This document shows, in pieces, positions 1-4,576 of a stretch of DNA of 5,253 bases. The stretch lies in NCBI GenBank assembly GCA_016187325.1, contig JACPJY010000085.1, forward strand, positions 1 through 5,253, given 5' to 3'. The notes below the pieces were generated by a model. The model worked only from the letters and a program-made list of their open reading frames with translations. It did not search any database and had not been told where the DNA came from. Each line of letters begins with the position of its first letter. Position 1 is the stretch's first letter. The stretch comes from Rhodospirillales bacterium. GTDB lineage: Bacteria > Pseudomonadota > Alphaproteobacteria > Rhodospirillales > Casp-alpha2. The translations under genes and the position numbers were made by a program.

Positions 1-861
1 TTCGATGTCGAGCTCGACCAGTGTCTCGGAGTGCTCAGAGACGAAGGCAATCGGCACTACCACCACCGGCACGCCGGCGGCGCCGGCGCGGGCAAGTTCG
101 TCCTCGATGGAAGGCTCGATCCATTGCAGCGGCCCGACCCGGCTCTGGTAGCACACCACCCAATCGAGATCCGCGCGGCCGTGCATGTCGGCGAGCGCCG
201 CGACGACCGCAACGCAGGTGCGCTCCACTTGCCACTGGTAGGGATCGCCGCCGGCAACAACCTTCTTCGGCAGTCCATGGGCCGAGAACAGCAGCCGCGG
301 CCTGCCCTGACTTGCCGCCTCCGCCAACGCCGGCGCGATCTGCGCGGCCTGTGCCCGGACGAAGCCTTCCTCGGTCGGATAGCAGCATACCGCCCGCGTC
401 GGTTGCGTCAGCCCCGCCTTCGCCGCCGCCCGCTGCCAGTCGTCGAGCGACGAACCGGTGGTGGTGGTCGAATACTGAGGATACAGCGGCAGCAGCACGA
501 TCTCGTCGGGGGCGAACGCTTTGATCGCCGCGGCCGCCTCGTCGCTCATCGGATGCCAGTAGCGCATGGCGATAAACACGCGGACCTCAGCGCCGCCGGA
601 TTCCTTGGCGACCTCGCGCTGCAGCGCCACCGCCTGCGCCTCGGTTTCGGCCAGCAGCGGCGAGCCGCCGCCGAGCTCGGCGTAGATGGCGCGCGCCGTC
701 GGCGCCCGGCGCTTCGAGATCAGCTTCGCCAGCGGCCGGCGCAGCAGTGTCGGCAGGTCGATGATCGCTGGGTCGTCGAACAGGTTGAACAGGAACGGCT
801 CCACCGCCGCCAGGCTGTCCGGCCCGCCGAGATTGAACAGCACCACCGCCAGCCGCGTCAT
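1..861 (-). CDS. hemH: Ferrochelatase, C-terminus cut by window edge
   Basis: Inserts Fe2+ into protoporphyrin IX, the last step of protohaem synthesis. Translating the minus strand from the ATG at 861-859 gives 287 residues with no stop before the window ends. The N-terminus has the family's LFNLGGPD (8-15). YPQYSTTTTGSS lies at 127-138. The ferrochelatase signature LLFSAHGLP (190-198) carries the metal-site His195. SEHSETLVELDIE (275-287) carries His277 and Glu279, equivalent to the catalytic HxE pair of characterised ferrochelatases. Family members are usually about 330-350 residues, so roughly 50-60 C-terminal residues lie outside. The start overlaps the hemE stop as ATGA (858-861). A GGAAAG (complement of 871-876) sits 9 nt upstream as a plausible ribosome binding site. 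hemE and hemH are thus probably co-transcribed and translationally coupled. All key residues visible in the window are present. Identity is very secure. Confidence 0.96.
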   Translation of the reverse strand, partial: MTRLAVVLFNLGGPDSLAAVEPFLFNLFDDPAIIDLPTLLRRPLAKLISKRRAPTARAIYAELGGGSPLLAETEAQAVALQREVAKESGGAEVRVFIAMRYWHPMSDEAAAAIKAFAPDEIVLLPLYPQYSTTTTGSSLDDWQRAAAKAGLTQPTRAVCCYPTEEGFVRAQAAQIAPALAEAASQGRPRLLFSAHGLPKKVVAGGDPYQWQVERTCVAVVAALADMHGRADLDWVVCYQSRVGPLQWIEPSIEDELARAGAAGVPVVVVPIAFVSEHSETLVELDIE

Positions 862-1928
862 CGGACGGGTCTTTCCGCCACCGCCGCTGGCCAACCGTGG
901 ACAATCTCGACCAGCCTAGCAACGTGCTCCGGCGGCGTCTCCGGCAGCACCCCGTGGCCGAGGTTGAAGATGAACGGCCCGCCGGTGAGCGCCTCGAGGA
1001 TTTCACGCGTCCGCCGCTCGAGGGCCGAACCACCGGCGAGTAGTACCTGATTGTCGAGATTGCCCTGGACGGTGCATTTCGGCTGCAGGGTGCCGGCGAT
1101 CCAATCGAGCGGCTGAGTGTGGTCGAGGCTGATGCCGGCGACGGCGGTGGCAGCCACATAGGCCTCGGCCCGCTTGCCGGCGCCCCGCGGGAAGCCGATC
1201 ACCGGCGCCCCGGGGCAGGTGGTCTTCAAGCGCCGGACCAGCCGCCGCGTCGGCTCGATCACCCAGCGCCGGAACTCGTCGTCGTCGAGCACCCCGGCCC
1301 AGCTGTCGAACACCTGGATCACCTCGACGCCGTTCCGCACCTGCTCGGCCAGGTAATCGGCCGTCGCCTCGATTAGCAGATCGATCAAGGCCGCGAACCC
1401 GTCGGGGGATTTCCTGGCCCAGGCACGGACCGTACCGCAGTCGGTACCGCCGCGGCCTTCAACCATGTAGACCGCCACCGTCCACGGTGCGCCGGCGAAG
1501 CCGATCAACGTCACGCCGGGTGGCATCTCCAAGCTCAACCGCTTGATCGTATCGAAGACAGGCCGCAAATGATCGAGAACGCTATTTTTTTTCAATGTCT
1601 TGATATCGGCCGCCTTGCGGATCGGCTGCAAGATCGGGCCTTCGCCCTCGCGGAAGTCAACCTTTTGGCCGAGGGCATCCGGTATCACCAGGATGTCCGA
1701 GAACAGGATTGCCCCGTCCATGCCGAACCGCTGTAGCGGCTGCAAGGTTGCCTCCATCGCCAGATCGGGTGTGTAGCAAAACTCGAGGAAGCTTGCCGCC
1801 TTGTTGCGCAGCGCCCGGTACTCCGGCAAATAACGGCCGGCTTGCCGCATCAGCCACAACGGCGGCCTCGTCAGCACCTCGCCGGCCAAGGCCTGCAACA
1901 TCGGTTTCTCGACGGTTATGGGTGCCAT
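858..1928 (-). CDS. hemE: Uroporphyrinogen decarboxylase
   Basis: Cytosolic enzyme that removes four acetate carboxyls from uroporphyrinogen III to give coproporphyrinogen III in haem synthesis. The 356-residue product matches the usual family length of about 340-360. Signature 1, WLMRQAGRYLPEYR, is at 25-38 with the substrate-binding arginines 28 and 32. The catalytic Asp78 is in FSDIL (76-80). Signature 2, GFAGAPWTVAVYMVEG, is at 143-158 with Tyr154. The C-terminal GHGVLPETP carries His325. The ATG at 1928 is preferred over an in-frame TTG at 2015 because the extra 29 residues are AT-rich, unlike the family, and lie in the AT-rich island. No good Shine-Dalgarno precedes the ATG. The gene reads away from the candidate origin, and its upstream region overlaps it, as for hemE in Caulobacter. 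An A8 tract occurs in the coding strand (1585-1592) without breaking the frame. Confidence 0.97.
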   Translation of the reverse strand: MAPITVEKPMLQALAGEVLTRPPLWLMRQAGRYLPEYRALRNKAASFLEFCYTPDLAMEATLQPLQRFGMDGAILFSDILVIPDALGQKVDFREGEGPILQPIRKAADIKTLKKNSVLDHLRPVFDTIKRLSLEMPPGVTLIGFAGAPWTVAVYMVEGRGGTDCGTVRAWARKSPDGFAALIDLLIEATADYLAEQVRNGVEVIQVFDSWAGVLDDDEFRRWVIEPTRRLVRRLKTTCPGAPVIGFPRGAGKRAEAYVAATAVAGISLDHTQPLDWIAGTLQPKCTVQGNLDNQVLLAGGSALERRTREILEALTGGPFIFNLGHGVLPETPPEHVARLVEIVHGWPAAVAERPVR

Positions 1929-1940
1929 TAATGAGCCGCG

Positions 1941-1990
1941 AATTACGGAGTTATTATTCTCACTACAAACTATATCTTTATAAAAAGAAA
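1941..1990. other. AT-rich island, candidate DNA unwinding element
   Basis: Eleven of these 50 bases are G or C (22%), in otherwise clearly GC-rich surroundings. It contains TATATCTTTATAAAAAG and TTATTATT. Its position in the hemE/PPSR gap, with a DnaA-box-like site inside it (1954-1962) and TAG triplets beside it (1993-2010), suits a duplex unwinding element. It must also carry or adjoin the hemE promoter on the minus strand. Several -10-like strings exist there (TATAGT, TATAAA) but none has a matching -35, so no promoter is called. Confidence 0.55.
1954..1962 (+). promoter_or_regulatory. DnaA-box-like site TTATTCTCA
   Basis: Matches 8 of 9 positions of the relaxed DnaA consensus TTATNCACA, differing only at position 7. 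It lies inside the AT-rich island beside hemE. Such a match is not rare by chance in AT-rich DNA; the support comes from its location. Confidence 0.4.
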
Positions 1991-2087
1991 GGTAGTGGTT
2001 GTAGTAGTGACGCAAACTGCGGGGATTAAAGGTTGTACCCAGCAGCTGGTGTCAAAACTGGTCGGCAATCGGTGGCCATCGGAAATC

Positions 2088-2096
2088 TGTGGAGCA
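2088..2096 (-). promoter_or_regulatory. DnaA-box-like site TGCTCCACA
   Basis: Read on the minus strand, this differs from the Caulobacter-type origin G-box TGATCCACA only at position 3, and from TTATCCACA at two positions. It lies near the middle of the candidate origin. Site-level confidence is modest. Confidence 0.35.
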
Positions 2097-2112
2097 CTGC
2101 TCGAAAACCTGC

Positions 2113-2139
2113 CGGCAGCAACATGCATCCGCGCTGCCG
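2113..2139. repeat. Inverted repeat, 7-bp arms
   Basis: CGGCAGC (2113-2119) and GCTGCCG (2133-2139) are perfect inverted arms around a 13-nt centre that itself contains the palindrome ATGCAT. It lies in the middle of the candidate origin. No T-run follows on either strand, so it is not an intrinsic terminator. Confidence 0.4.
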
Positions 2140-2146
2140 ACGGTGG

Positions 2147-2173
2147 AAAGAATATCGTGAATAGAGAGAATAA
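2147..2173 (-). repeat. Three tandem DnaA-box-like 9-mers
   Basis: Three adjacent 9-mers lie head to tail, each sharing GAATA on the plus strand at exact 9-bp spacing (2150, 2159, 2168). Read on the minus strand they are TTATTCTCT (2165-2173), CTATTCACG (2156-2164) and ATATTCTTT (2147-2155), matching TTATTCACA at 7, 7 and 5 of 9 positions. The block is AT-rich compared with its flanks. It could be a low-affinity DnaA array as found in other origins. The periodicity is seen; the DnaA role is inferred. Confidence 0.4.
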
Positions 2174-2186
2174 TCGTCGCCGTAGT

Positions 2187-2203
2187 CGCCAGCCGCGCTG
2201 GCG
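2187..2203. repeat. Tight inverted repeat, 7-bp arms, 3-nt loop
   Basis: CGCCAGC (2187-2193) and GCTGGCG (2197-2203) pair perfectly around CGC. As RNA it would be a very stable hairpin and as DNA a possible cruciform or protein-binding palindrome. Only TTT follows on the plus strand and no T-run on the minus strand, so a terminator is not supported. Confidence 0.45.
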
Positions 2204-2235
2204 TTTCAACAGCCGGTATATTGTTTTGCACCGGT

Positions 2236-2278
2236 GAATCCAGTGGTGTATGGACATCTAGCGATTCCGGATAGATTC
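2236..2278. other. Cluster of three GANTC methylation sites
   Basis: GAATC at 2236-2240, GATTC at 2263-2267 and GATTC at 2274-2278 are targets of the CcrM-type cell-cycle DNA methylase that is widespread in alphaproteobacteria. Two more follow at 2374 and 2463 at the start of PPSR. By eye only about four others occur in the rest of the window, so the sites are concentrated at the right side of the candidate origin. Function is inferred from Caulobacter. Confidence 0.45.
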
Positions 2279-2301
2279 CGCCGTCAGCCAAAAATGCCGA
2301 C

Positions 2302-2310
2302 TTATCCCCA
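2302..2310 (+). promoter_or_regulatory. DnaA-box-like site TTATCCCCA
   Basis: Matches TTATCCACA at 8 of 9 positions, differing only at position 7. It lies 18 nt before the PPSR start codon, so bound DnaA could also affect transcription or translation initiation of PPSR. This and the site at 1954-1962 are the best matches to the classical consensus that I found in the gap. Confidence 0.45.
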
Positions 2311-2328
2311 AACGATGCGCAGGCAGCG

Positions 2329-3039
2329 ATGAACAAGGCCAACGTGAAGGCGTTTCACCTGCACTTGGTGTCCGACTCGACCGGCGAGACCGTCGGCTTG
2401 GTTGCCAGGGCCTGCTTGGCGCAGTTCGAAAACATCGAGACGACAGAGCATCTGTGGAACATGATTCGCTCCGAAGACCAAGCCAAGGGCGTGATCACCG
2501 CGATAAAGGAGAATCCGGGTTTCGTCCTCTACACCATCGTCAACGAGGACATCCGCAACATCCTCGAGGAAGGTTGCCGGCGGCTGCAGATCCCGTGCAT
2601 CGCTATCTTGGATCCGATCATCGCCGAGCTCGGCGCCCACCTCGGCGCCGAAATGGTGCTGCTCGGCGTGTCGCGGACGTCGAAGACGCCGACCAGCATC
2701 TATCTCGCCAACCGCGGGATAAAGACCGCCAATATCCCGATCGTCCCCGGCGTCGCGTTGCCTGAGGAATTGTTCACCGCCAAGGCGCCGCTGATCGTCG
2801 GGCTGACCAAGGACCCGAAGCGGCTGGTCGAGATCCGCCGCCAGCGTCTGCGGCTGCTGGACCAAGACGAGGAAACCGATTACGTCGATCTGGAAAAGGT
2901 GTCGAACGAGATCAACGAGGCGAGACGCCTATTCACAAAGCACAACTGGACGGTGATCAACGTCAGCCGCAAGTCGATAGAGGAAACGGCGGCGACCATC
3001 ATCCAGCTTTACAACCGCCGCAAGGAGCAGAACGTGTGA
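2329..3039 (+). CDS. ppsR: PPSR-type kinase/pyrophosphorylase (DUF299, RP001) with internal deletion
   Basis: Family members switch phosphoenolpyruvate synthase (bacteria) or pyruvate phosphate dikinase (plants) off by ADP-dependent phosphorylation and on again by phosphate-dependent dephosphorylation. The 236-residue product starts with the hallmark FHLHLVSDSTGET (9-21), has PGFVLYTIV (63-71), the P-loop GVSRTSKTPTSIYLANRG (113-130, Lys119), and ends with the conserved SIEETAATI (216-224). The usual length is about 270-280. Here LGAHLGAE (101-108) runs straight into MVLLGVSR (109-116). About 40 residues normally found between them, including a conserved HDDG, are absent with no frameshift. 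The E. coli protein has its P-loop about 40 residues further in. Catalytic competence is therefore doubtful. The ATG at 2329 is the only reasonable start, because a stop lies in frame at 2272-2274. It is the first gene right of the candidate origin and overlaps maf. Confidence 0.93.
   Translation: MNKANVKAFHLHLVSDSTGETVGLVARACLAQFENIETTEHLWNMIRSEDQAKGVITAIKENPGFVLYTIVNEDIRNILEEGCRRLQIPCIAILDPIIAELGAHLGAEMVLLGVSRTSKTPTSIYLANRGIKTANIPIVPGVALPEELFTAKAPLIVGLTKDPKRLVEIRRQRLRLLDQDEETDYVDLEKVSNEINEARRLFTKHNWTVINVSRKSIEETAATIIQLYNRRKEQNV
3022..3027 (+). promoter_or_regulatory. Ribosome binding site of maf
   Basis: AAGGAG, a near-ideal Shine-Dalgarno, lies inside the last PPSR codons, 8 nt before the GTG at 3036. 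It decides in favour of this GTG start for maf. Confidence 0.75.
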
Positions 3040-3641
3040 GCAGGCCCCTGCCGGTCGTCCTTGCATCAGCCAGCAAGGCGCGCCACCAGATTCTCGTCAA
3101 TGCCGGCATCGCGCACGCGTGCGACGCCGCCGACGTTGACGAGAAGGCGATCCGCGACGAACTGCAGAAATCCGGCATCGATGTGGCGGCGGCGGCAACG
3201 GCGCTGGCCCGCGCCAAGGCAACGGCGGTGGCGAAACGTCACGCCGGCGCGCTGGTCATCGGCGCCGACCAGATTTTGGTCTCTGACGGCCGCTGGTTCG
3301 AGAAGCCGAAAGACCGCGCCGACGCGCTCGTCACCCTGCAAACCTTGCGCGGCCGTACCCATCAACTGGTCACTGCCGTCGCCGTCAGCCGCGACGGCAG
3401 GCACGCCTGGGATAATGTCACTACGGCGCGTCTGACCATGCGCAAGTTCTCGGATGACTTCGCCGCCCGCTACCTGGACACCGCCGGCCCCGACACGCTG
3501 GCCTCGGTCGGCGCTTACCGGCTGGAGGCGGAAGGCGCGCAACTGTTTACGGTGATCGAAGGCGACTACTTTGCCATCCTCGGGTTGCCACTACTGCCGC
3601 TGCTCGGCTACCTCAGGGAGGCGCGGGTCCTGGAGCGCTAG
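3036..3641 (+). CDS. maf: Maf family nucleotide pyrophosphatase
   Basis: Maf proteins hydrolyse non-canonical or modified nucleoside triphosphates to monophosphates and are linked to house-cleaning of nucleotide pools and division control. The 201-residue product is of normal length. The N-terminal LASASKAR (9-16) is the SxSxxR nucleotide-binding motif. VIGADQIL (74-81) carries the catalytic Asp78. EKPKDRADA (89-97) holds Lys90, and LRGRTHQLVTAV (104-115) and SVGAYRLEAEGAQLF (157-171) follow. IEGDYFAILGLPLLPLL (174-190) is the conserved C-terminal stretch. The Q after GAD and the IEG-GLPL ending look nearer the YceF (7-methyl-GTP) branch than the YhdE (dTTP/UTP) branch, but substrate cannot be settled here. 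The GTG start overlaps the PPSR stop as GTGA (3036-3039), with AAGGAG 8 nt upstream, so the two genes are translationally coupled. Confidence 0.93.
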   Translation: MSRPLPVVLASASKARHQILVNAGIAHACDAADVDEKAIRDELQKSGIDVAAAATALARAKATAVAKRHAGALVIGADQILVSDGRWFEKPKDRADALVTLQTLRGRTHQLVTAVAVSRDGRHAWDNVTTARLTMRKFSDDFAARYLDTAGPDTLASVGAYRLEAEGAQLFTVIEGDYFAILGLPLLPLLGYLREARVLER

Positions 3642-3723
3642 GGCGTTGATAGGCCGCGACGGACCGGCTTGCGGCCGGTATTATGTCGCTGCGATCCGCA
3701 ACCCCACGAAGGAACCGACGGCA
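3642..3723 (+). other. maf-aroE spacer with a hairpin
   Basis: This 82-nt gap is the only sizeable break in the right-hand operon. It contains ACCGGC (3663-3668) and GCCGGT (3674-3679), a perfect 6-bp stem with a 5-nt loop, with further complementary CGAC (3657-3660) and GTCG (3685-3688) outside. No T-run follows, so it is not an intrinsic terminator. It may be a message-stability or processing element, or chance in GC-rich DNA. No clear promoter is visible, so aroE is probably read through from upstream. Confidence 0.35.
3709..3714 (+). promoter_or_regulatory. Ribosome binding site of aroE
   Basis: AAGGAA lies 9 nt before the ATG at 3724 and fixes that start in preference to in-frame ATGs upstream within maf. 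Confidence 0.7.
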
Positions 3724-4572
3724 ATGGCCATCAGCGGCAAGGCGAAACTGGCGGGCGTCATCGGATGGCCGGTCGGCCATTCGCTGTCGCCTCGGTTGCA
3801 CGGCTACTGGCTGGCCGAGCACGGCATCGACGGCGCCTACGTGCCGCTGCCGGTGCGGCCAGAAGATTGCCGGGCGGCGCTCAGGATGCTGCCGAAGCTT
3901 GGCTTTGCCGGCGTCAACGTCACCGTGCCGCACAAAGAAACGGCGGCGAAAGCCGTCGATGTCCTCGACACGGCGGCCATGTGTATCGGCGCCGTCAACA
4001 CCGTCGTCGTCGAAGCCGACGGCCACCTCGCCGGCAGCAACACCGACGGCTTCGGGTTCCTGGAGAACCTGAAGGCCGGTGCCAAGGGCTGGAAGGCATC
4101 GGCCGGCGCCGCCGTCGTCATCGGCGCGGGCGGCGCGGCGCGGGCCATTACGGCGGCGCTGCTCGACGCTGGCGTGCCCGAGGTGCGCATCGTCAACCGC
4201 ACGCCGGCCAGGGCGGCGGCGCTCGCCAACGATATCGGCGGCGCCATCACCGTCGCCGCTTGGCCGGACCGCGCCAAGGCCCTCACCGGCGCTGCGCTGC
4301 TGGTCAATGCCACCAGCCTCGGCATGAAAGGCAAAGAGCCGCTCGATCTTGATCTCGGGCCGTTGCCGAAGGACGCCATCGTCACCGACATCGTCTATGC
4401 GCCGCTCGAAACGCCGCTGCTGAAAGTCGCCGCCACGCGCGGCTACAAGACGGTCAATGGCCTCGGCATGCTGCTGCACCAGGCGCGACCCGGCTTTCAC
4501 CGCTGGTTCGGCGTCGAGCCGAAGGTGACGGCGGCACTCAGGGAATTCGTGCTGCAAGGCCTCGACGGATGA
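3724..4572 (+). CDS. aroE: Shikimate dehydrogenase (NADP+)
   Basis: Reduces 3-dehydroshikimate to shikimate with NADPH in the aromatic amino acid (shikimate) pathway. The 282-residue product has the usual length. Shikimate-binding GWPVGHSLSPRLHG is at 14-27 (Ser20, Ser22). NVTVPHKE is at 65-72 with the catalytic Lys71. IGAVNT (88-93) and SNTDGFGF (105-112), with the catalytic-pair Asp108, complete the substrate domain. The Rossmann part has the glycine loop GAGGAAR (134-140), NRT (158-160) for the NADP phosphate, NATSLGM (195-201) and DIVYAP (222-227). NGLGMLLHQA (245-254) closes the site. The frame is open further upstream to 3571, but those codons overlap maf in another frame and do not resemble the family. 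The ATG at 3724 has a good ribosome binding site and starts right at the conserved domain. All motifs are intact. Confidence 0.96.
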   Translation: MAISGKAKLAGVIGWPVGHSLSPRLHGYWLAEHGIDGAYVPLPVRPEDCRAALRMLPKLGFAGVNVTVPHKETAAKAVDVLDTAAMCIGAVNTVVVEADGHLAGSNTDGFGFLENLKAGAKGWKASAGAAVVIGAGGAARAITAALLDAGVPEVRIVNRTPARAAALANDIGGAITVAAWPDRAKALTGAALLVNATSLGMKGKEPLDLDLGPLPKDAIVTDIVYAPLETPLLKVAATRGYKTVNGLGMLLHQARPGFHRWFGVEPKVTAALREFVLQGLDG

Positions 4573-4576
4573 CCCG

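Larger units (their letters stand above)
1929..2328. other. Candidate chromosomal replication origin (oriC)
   Basis: A 400-bp gap between the divergent genes hemE and PPSR with no convincing coding content. In Caulobacter crescentus the origin lies between hemE and the RP001 homologue, and the same arrangement was described for Rickettsia; the PPSR gene here is that RP001 family. Seen in the sequence: an AT-rich island at the hemE end (1941-1990); DnaA-box-like 9-mers at 1954-1962, 2033-2041, 2088-2096, 2147-2173, 2224-2232 and 2302-2310; inverted repeats at 2113-2139 and 2187-2203; and GANTC sites at 2236, 2263 and 2274. All flanking genes read outward, so they would be co-directional with forks leaving this point. 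No TTAA-N7-TTAA CtrA site and no good IHF site were found. The promoters of both divergent units must also lie here, but none is clear. Location is supported by synteny; origin activity is inferred. Confidence 0.75.

Noticed and set aside
31..1050. Long 339-codon open frame on the plus strand opposite hemH and hemE
   Set aside because: It is an antisense shadow: Arg/His-rich, no family resemblance, and both genes on the other strand are intact.
1929..2015. N-terminal extension of hemE from the TTG at 2015
   Set aside because: The added residues are encoded by the AT-rich island, do not look like HemE, and the ATG at 1928 gives a normal-length protein.
1928..2040. CtrA sites (TTAA-N7-TTAA) as in the Caulobacter origin
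   Set aside because: Only isolated TTAA words at 1928-1931 and 2026-2029 were found, without a partner at the right spacing.
2187..2207. Intrinsic terminator at the 2187-2203 hairpin
   Set aside because: Only three T residues follow on the plus strand, and no gene on either strand ends there.
2251..2277. Promoter for PPSR: TGGACA (2251-2256) with TAGATT (2272-2277)
   Set aside because: The -35 word is good, but the spacing is 15 bp and the -10 matches only 4 of 6, so it is too weak to call.
1970..2342. Small open frames in the gap (minus 1970-2257 and 2052-2342, plus 1995-2237)
   Set aside because: They overlap one another, lack ribosome binding sites and recognisable motifs, and lie across the origin-like sequence.
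3571..3723. Upstream start for aroE within maf
   Set aside because: The extra 51 residues are an out-of-frame reading of maf and spacer; the ATG at 3724 has AAGGAA 9 nt upstream.
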